This document shows, piece by piece, positions 43,601 through 54,879 of a stretch of DNA of 64,000 nucleotides. Source of the stretch: Isoetes taiwanensis (Eukaryota; Streptophyta; Lycopodiopsida; Isoetales; Isoetaceae); assembly GCA_021234155.1 (NCBI GenBank), contig JAJEKV010000051.1:8700105-8764104 (forward strand), given 5' to 3'. The stretch's first letter is position 1. Every line of letters begins with the position of its first letter. The notes beneath the pieces are model-generated. The model was not told where the DNA came from. It made no database searches and saw only the letters and a program-made list of their open reading frames with translations. Both the position numbers and the translations under genes were made by a program.

Positions 43601-44389
43601 TACGCAAAACTAAATTCTAAATTTTTGTCAGCTGGCTTCCTAAGTTATCAACATACAGGACAATTTTCCGAATTTCCGGACAAGGTGAAGATCAAAGAGT
43701 TAGCATTATAACGGTCTGGATAGTCTGTTGTTGAGCAGTCGAGTTGACACCCTTCCCCAAGTCAAACAAAACTAGGACCTTGCATGACCGCCTCACCAGA
43801 GGGGAGAGTCCAGACCCTAGGATCTGAGCCCCAAAATAGTTCCCGAAGCAGCATCTCCTTGCAGCTGGCGATAGCCATATGCTAGTGACCATCCTCCGGG
43901 AACTCGGTTCCCCTATCTGAGTGTTGGATCCTCCTTCAAGGACCCTACTTCGAGCAGGTCTAAAAAAATCCAAGATCGGTCTAGGAGAACTTACGAAACC
44001 GCGAAGCGTCCTGCAGGCGACCCTGTAGAAACCAAAGTGTTTTATCGTTCGAGCACTGTAGACGCTCTGGATTGGCGATTCGACTTTTCCAAATCATCCG
44101 AATGATGAAATTACCCTAGAAAGCAAGTTATACGACCAGTTTTCCAAAAAAAAGGAACACTTATGCTCTACACGATAATATTCAGCATCCACCTCCTTTG
44201 CCAATTGACTATGGGTGTGCTAGACATGAGCTATTTTGGCGCTTCTTGGAGAAAGGCTGGTCTTAAAAAGAAGGTTCATCTCCATCAAACTTTTATGTAC
44301 TTCCAATCGTTGTAGTCAAAGCGAAAAACAAGTTGCAAACATGCCACTTAGGTTCAAGCATTGCCCCTTGGCTCAATTATGTGTCACTT

Positions 44390-44665
44390 AGGGTTGAACA
44401 TGCTACTAGGGTCGAATATGCCCTAGGGTCAAACATACTATAGGCTCAAACATGCGAGCAGGCTCAAACATTATATTTGGCACAAACATGCCACCAGCTC
44501 AAGCATTGTCACTAGGATAGAACATGCCCTAGGCTCAAATATGCCACCTACTCAAGCATTGCCCCTAGGGTTGAGCATGCCCTAGGCTCAAACATGCTAC
44601 ACAGGTTCAAACATGCCACCTAGGCTCAAACATGATACGTGGCTCAAACATGCCAGCTACAATAA
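44390..44665. repeat. AAACATGCC minisatellite, left block
   Basis: About 14 imperfect copies of a 17-24-bp unit, GGCTCAAACATGCCACCTA and variants (CCCTAGGGTCGAACATG). The block sits on the left of the captured-exon region; a matching block lies on the right at about 45505-45830. Confidence 0.8.
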
Positions 44666-44774
44666 ACTGGCATACCATAAATGATGACAGCGTCCGTTGT
44701 CGGCTGTTAACAGAAAATTACATATACATCAGAGCTTGCGCCCAACATTTTTTTTTCTTTATTTGCGTTCTGTT

Positions 44775-44819
44775 GGGGAGGGAGGGAGGGAGGGAGGGAG
44801 GGAGGGGGGGGGGGGGAGG
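44775..44819. repeat. (GGGA)n microsatellite with poly-G
   Basis: A run of GGGA repeats ending in 14 consecutive G and AGG, suited to G-quadruplex formation. It lies immediately downstream (minus strand) of a GTAAGT donor, within what would be intron. Confidence 0.9.
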
Positions 44820-44826
44820 CACTTAC

Positions 44827-44916
44827 CAAGTTAATGCCGAGTCCTCCAGCCCTAGTGGAAATTAAGAAGATGAACGTGGAACTATCAGGATGGTTAAAAT
44901 CCTGGATCAATTTTTG
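44827..44916 (-). pseudogene. SNF2-family ATPase exon fragment (helicase motif V region)
   Basis: The minus strand encodes [13 protein letters not shown] and [14 protein letters not shown], the signature STRAGGxGxNL block of SNF2 chromatin-remodelling ATPases, followed by a perfect GTAAGT donor (44821-44826). The upstream side fuses directly to alpha-amylase sequence rather than to the expected LDGxT...R segment. The subfamily cannot be fixed from so short a piece. It cannot make a working remodeller. Confidence 0.85.
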
Positions 44917-45113
44917 CCTTTTTGGAGCCTTAAATCCTCTGTGCCCCCTTCAAACATGCACCAGTAGCCATGACTATCTTGTCTTTCTGCACAGCGGTGG
45001 TTTATCACTATGTCTGCTATGCATTTCACACCATGCTCGTGAAAGGCCTGAATAACAAGCTTCAATTTCACTTCATCTCCATCTCAGATCATACAATCTT
45101 CTGGGCAGGTAAC
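44917..45113 (-). pseudogene. Alpha-amylase exon fragment
   Basis: After a TTTCTAG acceptor, the minus strand encodes GYLPRRLYDL, then (after a frameshift and stop) VIQAFHEHGVKCIADIVINH and [20 protein letters not shown]. This is the plant alpha-amylase region around conserved region I ((A)DIVINH) and the GRGIWCIFEGGT-like stretch. Alpha-amylase hydrolyses alpha-1,4 glucan bonds in starch. Only this one exon is present, and the catalytic Asp and Glu regions are absent. It runs straight into SNF2 sequence at about 44916, so it is a captured piece and not a gene. Confidence 0.85.
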
Positions 45114-45296
45114 CTAGAAATCACATTCAAAACCTTCAATCCACTTCTAGAAGTGAAACCTAAGTTTAGAATGAACGTTCAATGTATAAAAGTGTTAATC
45201 ATTCAAACGAGAATCCAGAAATTGAACCTCAAATCAAAACACTTCACGGAATAAAAATTAGGAAAAGCAAAGCTGGAAATGAAATGCAGGCAAACA

Positions 45297-45434
45297 TGTC
45301 CTGCCATCTAGGGAATCAAACCTGAAGAATGAATAAGTGAGAAAATATAAAAAGTCCTCTATAATATCAAGCATCTTTGTCATTTGCAAGAACAAAAAGA
45401 CTCGGTGTCCACCATCTTTTAGTCGTGGAAGCAA
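45297..45434 (-). pseudogene. SNF2-family ATPase exon fragment (helicase motif IV region)
   Basis: A CTTGCAG acceptor precedes LLPRLKDGGHRVFLFLQMTK and MLDIIEDFL, then SFFRFDSLDGRT. This matches the start of the SNF2 helicase C domain (LLxxLKxxGHRVLLFSQMTKMLDIxEDxL...RLDGxT). The order on the minus strand is SNF2 part 1, alpha-amylase exon, SNF2 part 2, so the amylase piece lies between the LDGRT and IQDFN halves. Confidence 0.85.
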
Positions 45435-45504
45435 CTGCAAGATCGAGACAGAAACGTGAGTAAAGATGGGAACATCAAGAATTGTGTTAAAAATAATATT
45501 GCGT

Positions 45505-45830
45505 CATTTGGTTCGAACATGCCCTAGGCTCGCACATGCCCTAGGGTCAAACATGCCCTAAGCTCAAACTTGCCACATAGGCTCAAACATGCGACCATGC
45601 TCAAATATAACACGTGACAGAAACATGCCACCAGCTCAAGCATTGCCTTTAAGATCGAACATGCCCTAGGCTCAAACATACCACATAGGTGTAAGCATTG
45701 TCCCTAGGCTCAAACATGCCACATAACATGCCACCTAGATGCCACATAGGCTCAAACATGTCACTCAGACTCAAACATGACACGTGGCTCAAACATGGCA
45801 CCCCAGGCTCAAACATCTCGCTTACATTCG
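45505..45830. repeat. AAACATGCC minisatellite, right block
   Basis: About 15 imperfect copies of the same GGCTCAAACATGCC unit as at 44390-44665, in the same orientation, on the other side of the captured exons. Confidence 0.8.
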
Positions 45831-45964
45831 TAAGTAGTAGCAATAGAATATTGGCTAAATTCAGAACGTGATTTTGACTGCATAATGGATCAGGAATATC
45901 CAAATTAGCTTAGGGACAAACTTTTATGACCATCAGATTAAAAAAGGCACCCAAAAATTAAAAA

Positions 45965-46070
45965 GTGTCAGACGTCGCTATAACAAAATATGTCGCATGC
46001 GACGTTAAACCGTATATGATTTTGAAATGATGTCACACGCGACATCGATGTTTGCATGCAACGCTGAGAC
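45965..46070. repeat. CGACGT-motif cluster, right block
   Basis: Contains CAGACGTCGCTATAACAAAA and GTCGCATGCGACGTT, and the same ATAACAAAATAYGTCGCATG block as 43573-43600, in direct orientation. The two clusters bracket the minisatellites and the captured exons. Confidence 0.5.
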
Positions 46071-46154
46071 CTTTTTACAGTCCCGCGACTGACTTTTTCA
46101 GGGCCGTTCCTAGGTTTCCTTCCCTCTTCCATTTTGGGCGATCTTCGGTGAATC

Positions 46155-46742
46155 ACATGGCCTCTTTTTCCTTGTTTCCTCATTCTTTCTTCCATTCTTC
46201 CCTTCCCTTATTCCCCTATTTCTTCCTTCCTCATTCTTCCTCATTCTTTCTCATTCTTTCACTCTTCCATTTCTTCCTCATTCTTTCCCTTCCCTTCCCT
46301 TATTTCTTCCTTCCCTTCCCTTCCTTCTCTTATTTCTTCCTTTTTTTCTTCATTCTTTCTTCTCTTTCCCTCATTCTCTTTCTTCTCTTATTTCTTTCCT
46401 ATTTTATTCTCTATTCTATATTCTTTATTCTATTCTTATTTCTTTCCTATTTTATTCTCTATTCATTCTATTCTCTTATTTCTTCCCTCCATCTTCTCTT
46501 TCTTCCCCCTTCTCTTTCTTTTTTCTTTTCTCTTCTCTTCCCCTCTCTCTTTCTTCCTCCTTCTCTTTCATTTTTCTCTTCTCTTCTCCCCTTTCTTCTT
46601 TCTCCCACCCTTCTCTTCTTCTCCGATTCCTTCGATTCTTTTTCCTTTCTTGTTTTCCTATTTCTTTCTCTCTTTTTCTTTCTTCTTCGATCTTTTTCTT
46701 CTTTGTTCTTATTCTTCTAACTCTTTGTTGCTAGTTTTGCAG
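46155..46742. repeat. Polypyrimidine (TTCC/TTCT) tract, about 590 bp
   Basis: The plus strand is almost pure T and C, with only isolated A and G. Units such as CTTCCC and ATTTCTTCC recur irregularly. A long open frame across it (46052-46720) is rich in Phe, Leu and Ser because of composition and is not a gene. Such tracts can form triplex DNA. Confidence 0.9.
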
Positions 46743-46854
46743 CCTTCTATTTCGATTTGGACCTGGCAAGATCTTGTCTACACACGTCCTTCTTTTGGTA
46801 AGTGCAATGCACTTGCATTTTTTTTTTTATAGTTTTAAGTAGGTTAATAATGAT

Positions 46855-47510
46855 GAGGTGGCTTGTTCAAGGGCATGGCTCAGCTCCACCTAGAGTGGAG
46901 AGGATCATGTATCCGGGTTCGAAGTCCACTTCACTACAATCATATATTTTTCCTAGGTTAAGGAGCAGCTTGTCCAAGGGCACAGTCGGCTCACCTAGAG
47001 TGGAGAGGACCATACATGGGTTCAAGTCCACCTCCAGTTGTTATTTTTTAGGTTTAAAATAAAATTGTAGTGGCTTGTTCAACAGCACGCTCGGCTCTAT
47101 CTCGAGTGGAGAAGACCAGGTGTCCGGGTCCAAGTCCGCTTTTCTTGTCATTCTTAGATAGATGTGGCTACGGCAAGGACATGATCGGCTCCACCACGAG
47201 TGGGGCGCTTTTCTTGTCATTCTTAGGTAGAGATGGCTACGGCAAGGACATGGTCGGCTCCACCACAAGGGGGAGGGGGGGAGAGGGGGAGGCAGGTGTT
47301 CGGGCCTAGTTCACATTTAATGTCAGTTAGAGGTAGAGGTGGCTAGGGCAAAGACATAATCCGCTCCACCATGCATGGAGGGGACCTGGTGTTCGGGCCC
47401 TAGTCCCACATTTTTTATCATTTTAAGGTAGAGGTGGCTAGGGCAAGGGCATGGTCGGCTCCACCATGAGTGGAGAGGACCAAGTGTTCAGGTCCTAATC
47501 ATACTCTAGC
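46855..47510 (+). repeat. Tandem tRNA-like modules (SINE-like), about six copies
   Basis: A unit of about 75-110 bp repeats six times. The core reads GTGGCTTGTTCAAGGGCATG, then GGCTCCACC..GAGTGGAGAGGA, then a B-box-like GGGTTCGAAGTCCAC. B-box variants lie at 46915-46929, 47018-47031, 47125-47139, about 47297-47314, 47390-47411 and 47491-47505, decaying to the right. The GTGGCT..A..GG start resembles an A box. Units are separated by a TTTTCTTGTCATTCTTAGGT-type tail. This looks like tandem heads of a tRNA-derived SINE rather than tRNA genes, since no cloverleaf with matching acceptor arms is apparent. Confidence 0.6.
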
Positions 47511-47844
47511 CTAATCCAGCCGATCCAGCCTATTCTATCTAGTGTATTACATCACCATACAACCTCCTCTATCTAGCCTATCTACTTTGTTAATTTGGAA
47601 ATTTCCGGGATGGTCGAAAATATTTTTGGAATTTTTTTTTAATTGATTTCCTAAGATTTTATGGGTTTTGGCGGTCGGAAAATATTTCCATCTTCCAAAA
47701 ATCGAGAACAGTTTCTTTTGTATTTATTTCGACAAGGTTTTGGGTTTCTTAGGGTCGCCTTGATCCACGCTTGCAGATTGCAAGGTGTCAACCGATTCCC
47801 ATTTGCCATGCAATTTATATGAAATGGGGCTAGGCTAGGAATTA

Positions 47845-47990
47845 CGGCATGGAGGACATTTGAAAATTACGGCATGCAGGACATTTGAAGGATGAATCGT
47901 GCCCTCGAGTATCTTTGTAAAGTAAGAATCCGGACATTTTGAAGGATGAATCGTGCCCTCTCGAGTATCTTTGTAAAGTAAGAATCAGGG
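47845..47990. repeat. Tandem duplication, about 60-bp units
   Basis: ACATTTTGAAGGATGAATCG followed by GTGCCCTCTCGAGTATCTTT and GTAAAGTAAGAATC occurs twice, with a shorter GCATGNAGGACATTTGAA repeat before it. Confidence 0.75.
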
Positions 47991-48189
47991 CTAAATGTTG
48001 TTTTGTGACCAAAGATGCATCATGCGGTCCGAATCGATAAGCTTCGCCAACAAAGGATCTTGCAAGAGTAGAGCGCACCCTGTTTTCTGTAATTCTTTGC
48101 TATAAGGAGCAAGGCAAGCTACAGATAATAAGTTTTGATGTGTTTTACTGGATAGGTAAATCTCCTTGATTTTATCGCTCATGCCTCCT

Positions 48190-51100
48190 TCCGCTCTGAT
48201 GTATCTGGAAGCAGTTACGTTGAAGAGGATTGTGGTTACATTTTAACCATTGGCGTAAGTGGAAGAACTTGCCAAAGGAAAAATGTTTCTTCTCAAGTCA
48301 GAGTGCATAGATGCAAGAGCATACAAGCATGAACCCAAGAACAACTTCCCTGATAAATCCAGCATAGTGAGATTAGTTCTATATTCAAGAGAGAATGTGT
48401 TATGAGATTTCTTAAATTATTCCCACTCTTGATTTTGCGCATGATTTCTTTCTATATGCTTTTATTTACTTTGTGAATATGTTTTCCTTCAGATGTCCCA
48501 TGCCCATAAAGCAGTGATTTGTTATGGTTTAGGGATTTGTTATGGTCTGGGGCTTTCATATCCAACAAGATAAAATCATATCAAACTGTCTGACGCCGGA
48601 CAACCAGAGCTTTAGAGTGATTGTACAGATTCAATGGAAGGTATGTGTATAATGTTCCCTTGCTTTCAATGCATGTATGAAGATTCTTAAGTTTTATCAG
48701 GGTTGAGTTCCTTGGGCTGCAACACTAGAAATCAAGATAAATCTAGCTCTGGTGGTGCATTTTGGCCCCGGCACGCAACACTAGAGATCAAGATCAATCT
48801 AGCTATGGTGGAGGCCAAAAACGTTATCAATGATTCAAAGGTAGATCTTTGCAATATGATTAGAGCAAATTTACACAAATTGCTTGCCTATTTTCTCTCG
48901 AGGGCCTTAAACCACAATACGTTTTATGGGTTACCATGAGCATAAAAGGTGGATTGCCAAATGACAAATCCATAGTAGACACTAAGTTCTTTAGATATTC
49001 TTTTTAATTTCCATAGCAGAGGGATGTGGAGAAAAGAACCGATTACCACTTAAAGGCGTTAAGCGGCATCAAATGCCTCTCGCAAATTTAATCTTAGGGA
49101 AAGAAGGATCCAAACATTTAGGATCTACTCCAAAGCTTAGCTTGCAAATATTATCAAATGCAAACCCACTTGCATATTACTCTGAGACAGCTTATCCAAT
49201 GTTGGCAAGAGTCTCTCTTCTGTTTCTAAAGCCAGAGAATCCAACAAATCATCCCTCAAAGATTTGGTGCTAAATTCAAATCTGGCAACCTTTCTCTGAG
49301 ACTTCCATGGATCATGATGTTGGTCATACGGATTGGTTTTTTAATTTCGCGTTTGGTTTCCTTCTTCAAGTAGGTAGATCTTTTTGACTTCCATCAAACG
49401 TCAGATGTCCTGAGGCAATTTCAACGTCAGATGGCTGCATTTGTTCTTATATCTTACAAACCTCTCTTTTGTTATGTAGTTAACGCTGGCGAAACGACAT
49501 CTAGGAGTAAGTATTTGGAGTTTTAGACTTTTGGTTTTCAATTTGGTCTTTACTCCCATTGAAACCTATTGCATCAAGTGATAATTTCTTTCGCTGTTTC
49601 ATCTGGATTTAGATCGGTGCTCTATCTTGATCTCATTTGCATCGGTTGGCGGGGGGTCAAATCGATCCGGGTAATAAGAAGCTTTGCATTATTGGATGTT
49701 CTGTTTTCCTTAATTTTAGGTAAGGAGTTACTCTTAGTAACATGCATCAACGATTGTGTTTTTAAAGCCACACTTTACGATTAAAAGCCTCACAAGCCTC
49801 ACAAGGTCAAGCTAAATCTTCGATTGTTATGTGGGCGCTTGCGCGACTTCTATTTATTCACAAATGTATGATAGAACCCTTTGTGCTCTATTTATCTAAT
49901 GGGCATTTGTTCATGCTCAATAATATCCATCGCATCATCACAGAATTAAATTCTTAGAGAACTTTAGACTTGAGAAGAATTTGCTTTGCATGTGAGTGCA
50001 TGCTCTCTAATCTGTTTGATTAGCTTTGAAAGTTGGATTTTTACATATTGATTGCACCATGATTTGTGCTCTTCTATTTGTAGAATCTTGCAGATCCTAT
50101 TGCTCCATGTTTTTCCATCAAAATATTGTCGTTGAAGATGTCGAGCTTCAAATTTAGATCTTTGGATGCATATTATTTAGCCTCCATTTTATTGCATCAT
50201 TTGAAACTGAACTCTTCTCTAACAGAATAATCTCATTTGTAGCAATCACGCAGACATGCCAAGTTTGACATCAGGTGAGCGGATTTGATTGAATGGGTCT
50301 TTTATCTGCATTTTCGATATGTTTGTTCCATGTTACTTTGGTGCTTTGCCCAGGTCCTACCGTTTGCCTATAATGAAGCAAGTTGTGCAACTATTGAAGC
50401 TGAATATACTTTGTGCAACGCTGTGTTGAGTAAGTTTATATTTGTAGCTCATTCTAGATTCATTGGGATGGTTATGGCATAGTGCGCATTTGTTGCCTTT
50501 CTTTATTGCAACAAGAGCAAGGAAACGTATATCTATGTATATTGGTGAGTTTGAAATGCATATTTTTTGTGTTCATGCTATGCTTATGGAATAGGTTACG
50601 CATTGCAATTTCTTTCAATTTCTACTTTTAAGCTGTCTTCTCTTCCAAGCATCATTTCTTAGATGATGTTAGATGCTGGCTGGAACCTCAGTCCCTCTAA
50701 TTTATCAGGACTCATTATAATTGCCACTTATTGAAAAGATGGTCACATGTTACGGATTGCAATTTCTTCCAATCTCTTCCAATCTCTCATCTTAAAATTT
50801 GTTTCTCTTCCGAGCATCATTTCCTAGATGTTAGTTAGATCTTTGGTTGGAACCTCAATTTCTCTAATCTATGAAGACTCATTGCAATTGCCTCTTATTG
50901 GAAAGATGGTCACATCTTTGTAAAAGTGTATCTAGAGAGATCCTATATATAAGTGAACTACGGATCTTGGATAAATAGTCTAGCATCTCCATGATATCTA
51001 AGATTGTCCATATTATTTCCAGCACATAAGATTGTATTTAGATCTACTTTTTGCTGAGATGTATGACAGTGTAAACAAGATGTGTCTGTCATTCATTTAA

Positions 51101-54100
51101 GATATCCTATGTTATCTGGATGGTTTCATAGCATACACAGTTTGGGATTTTTTGTTACTTATTCAGACCCTTATGTGTGCACTCATTCTTGAGATATTGA
51201 CTCTGCTTTGCATGTCTTCCAGACTGTGAATCTATTGTAACAACTGTAAATAGGTCTCACTTACAACGTTGCTCTTAATTTTGACCATGCCATCCCAACG
51301 TCATTCCTAAGATATTGACTCTGCTTTGTACGTCTTTCGGACTATGAATCTTTCGACTATGAATCTAGCATAACAACTCTAAATAGGTCTCATTTACAAT
51401 GCCACTTTTAAGTAGGAAAGAGAATAAAAAAGGATGGATAACTTTCACTTTAACCTTTATCTCTGTAGATATGTTCCTGTTCTCAAATCTAAAGTTTCTA
51501 CCATGGATTTGAGGTGTTGAGGAATGCAACTAGCAGGATTTAAAAAATTGTCTCTCATAGGGTGGTTTCCATTGGATATTGATGATGTATCACGCATTCT
51601 AAACTGTCTTTTATATCTCAGAACCCTTGCAAACCCTTGCATACGAAGAACATGTGCCTTCTACGACCTTTACATTTCAGGGACTTGCTTTACAGCTGAT
51701 AAGATGCATGTAATGAAGTGAGTAGGGAGACATTTGATAGTGACAATGCTCTTTGTATTTTAGGCGGAAATGCTGCCACAATACTTTGCAAGGAGAGCAT
51801 GATATTTCAGCTGCTGGACATGTGAAATTGTTAAAATAAGCAATGCATCTAGGGACTTGCTTTACAACTAATGCATCAAATGAAATGACAAGGGAGACTT
51901 TTGATAGTGACAATGAACTTCAGATTTTTACGTAGATATTGTCTGCGCTATTTAGCAATTGTGTCCATCAAATTTTGCCATATACTTTAACATGGTAATT
52001 GGAGTCCTTCAGAGGTGTCGTGGCCCAATGGTTTTTGTGTTGACAGCTGCCAACTAATGTCTTTTTGCTCTGTTCTCAGGAGGATTTTATAAGAGCACAA
52101 ATAGAGTTGATGGGAAGAAGCTAATGGCGTTACTTTGCAAAAATGTGCTGCGCTCAGGAAGTTATTAGCTGTTACTACGAAGAAGCTAATGGCATTACTT
52201 TGCAAAAATGTGCTACGCTCAGGAAGTTATTAGCTGTTACTACAAACATACATATCAAAGGATCTCTTTGTACATGATGCATATATTGGATGTGATGCTC
52301 ACTTTTTGGTGATAAGATGGGCCTTTTGGCATAATTTATGCATGTTTGAAATGTCAAGAGCTTAGGTTCATATTTATGAGTAACTGAGTAACTGTGACGT
52401 CATAGATGCATTTGTTTTCTAATAACATGAGCCAATTTATGCGTTGAGGTCCTGGGTTTCCTGTTTTTATATGTTTGAAACATTTTCTTTTCAGTTCTCT
52501 TATTTGAAAAAAATTTAACTCTTCACATGCAGGACATTCTTCGTGCTTATCTAAGTGACTTCTATGTGTATCAACCATTACGTCATCGCTTCCATTAAGC
52601 CTCACCTTAGACCTTTCTTACTACAAGTAGTGCAATAAACTTTATGACAATTCCCTTGCTTTATTTTTTTCGACAGATATCTTACTTAGGTCACTTCCCT
52701 CCATATTGTATGCAAACACTATTTGTGCAGAATTATACATTTTTGTGTTGCATGAGAATGTCACTTAGCAAGCGACCGTCTCCAACAACTATATAAAAGC
52801 TTTGTGCCAATGCTTGCCATTGTTTTATACTTAGCAGTCCGGCTATGCATGATGAACAAATGTATGCACATTGTGTGATACTTAGCAATTCGACTATGCA
52901 TGATGAATGTATGCATATTGTGTGATTGTACTGCATTAAACAAGACTTATGTTGAGTTGATGCCTTTTCATTTGTAATTTACTTGCACATTGAACCTAAG
53001 AGAAGAGAGGGTGTGGATGTGTATAACATAAAGATACCATTGCAAAAGCCCATTTAGTGCAATCAATATGTCTCCACAATATATTACATAACATATGCCT
53101 ATGTCGTTATAATAGAATAGGATATAATAGAGTTTTTATAATAGGAAATACTATAAGATCCTACTTCAGCATCGAAATACTACCTATTCTAATATTTATT
53201 CTTTATATTTTTGCGTCGTATATATAGTCTATTATTTTTTCCTATTATAAGTTCTAGGCATCTTGGATTCGATTCCTTTGCAACAAGTTTATGAAGTCTC
53301 ATGAAATATCAGGGCTGCATCTTTCCGAGTACAAGCTTATTTTTGACAATTGCAAGTTGTATAGGAGACCTATTCAAGAATATCATAGAGAAAAGGGAAG
53401 ATGCTTGCATGTTTTCCAATATATGTGCATTTCCTTATGTTTCTGATAGGAGTGATAGAGATGGTTCAGTTAGATAGAATTTCTCCAATTTGGCCTAAGA
53501 TATCTCCTTGGTATCAAAATATGCTCCAAACGTCCATGTTCCATGCCTCTATACCATGTTCTGGACGTCCCCATTTACTTCATATAAATTCATTTGTTCA
53601 TCCATATTACATTTGTTTTCTAATAAACAAACTTATCTTTTGTCATAATGCTTGCTCAACCTTATTTTCAATGTTCAAGTAATACTATCAACAAAAAAAA
53701 AGACATCGTTCACCATCTGCTTAAGAAAAAACACATTCAACATGTTGGAGTTTTCTAATATATGAACATTAAAAAGTATATCATGCGAGAATGTCTTGCA
53801 CCTGTTGTTGTATCTTGCACGTTCAAGTTGATGACATTGTATATTCGGCTAATTGATAAAATGCACAGTGGCATCTTGCTATCATGAATAGGATATACTT
53901 GCCAACATGTGAAATATTAGTGATACAAAGCTATTTGATCGATATAATTTGACGAAATAAGTAATATGATAATATATAATGGAAATCTAGAAACCATTCT
54001 AATGTTAATACTTACCAAATTGAGAACATGAACGTAAGAACATATAGTAATTTCGTTCTAATACTACCTAACATCATCTCCCTTCTCCCATTTCATTTTT

Positions 54101-54160
54101 ATAGTACTAAGATGCTGAATAGATATCTACAACTCCATGGCTACCTATATAAAGAAGTAT
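48190..54160. other. AT-rich, essentially non-coding; possible Helitron body
   Basis: No recognisable domain on either strand over about 6 kb. It contains local duplications (50604-50755 with 50758-50921; a 67-bp tandem duplication at 52116-52250) and many short open frames lacking family features. A minus-strand frame at 47991-48182 (YLSSKTHQNLLSVACLAPYS) has a protein-like composition but is unidentified. Because a Helitron 3' terminus lies at 54165-54192, some or all of this DNA may be the body of a non-autonomous Helitron; its 5' TC end was not located. Confidence 0.4.
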
Positions 54161-54164
54161 TTAC

Positions 54165-54192
54165 GCCCGGCAACGCCGGGCACCGTTACTAG
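54165..54192 (+). mobile_element. Helitron 3' terminus
   Basis: GCCCGGC AAC GCCGGGC (54165-54181) is a 7-bp GC-rich stem with a 3-nt loop. It is followed seven bases later by CTAG (54189-54192) and then T. Helitrons end with a short hairpin just before CTRR and insert between A and T, so the hairpin, CTAG and following T fit. The GC-rich hairpin also stands out from the AT-rich surroundings. No Rep/helicase gene is in the window. Confidence 0.7.
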
Positions 54193-54879
54193 TCTAGCTA
54201 AATCTAGCTTTTGATTCGACTAATCTAACCATTTTTTTGTTTTTTTTTTTTTTTGTGGGGGGGGACGCACACATGGACGTCGCATCCTTTGCTATTTGTT
54301 GATATGAAATCATATAATCGGTAATGTATTAGTCGCCATAGGGTATTTTCGGTCGTTGAACATTGGGGTTTAGGCATTTCATGTTTATGGTTTGCATATG
54401 ATTTACAGTTGTCGTATGTTGCATTTAGTTCTTGCGTGCATGGTTTTTATAATTATTTTTCATTGGTCTGTCTTTAAATGCCATTTGGGAGGGACAAACT
54501 AGGGGTTAGTAGAGCATTTTAAAACCTGATATTGCATTAGAATTAAGGTTGAACAGGCTCAAGTAGTACCATTGGAATCTAGGGGCATAAAAGTTTTAAG
54601 TTCAAAAGGTCAAGCCTTAAAAATTCAGAGTAATCGTTGATATGGAGAGACAACTTTTTAGGGTGGGTGGTTAACCTTAGGATTTGAGGGTGACATATGC
54701 ACTTGATTATATGAAGTCAAAACTTGCTAAGGTATTAGCCGCAAGTGCTAGGCATTGAACATTGGTTTTCAGTGTGTTATAAGTAATGATTATGGTTTGC
54801 GTACATGTTTGAGATTGTCGTATCATGTTGCATTTAATTTGTGCATGTATAATTTTTGTATTCATTACTTTTTTTTATT

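Noticed and set aside
44827-45434. A functional SNF2 or alpha-amylase gene
   Set aside because: Only one or two exons of each are present, interleaved, with frameshifts and without catalytic residues.
44390-45830. CRISPR-like repeat-spacer appearance of the AAACATGCC blocks
   Set aside because: Units are imperfect and of variable length without regular unique spacers, and the genome is a plant.
46052-46720. 222-residue open frame
   Set aside because: It lies across the polypyrimidine tract; its Phe/Leu/Ser/Pro composition is forced by T/C-only DNA.
46855-47510. True tRNA gene cluster
   Set aside because: B boxes are present, but acceptor-stem complementarity, anticodon arm and the typical 72-76-nt length are not evident, and copies decay progressively.
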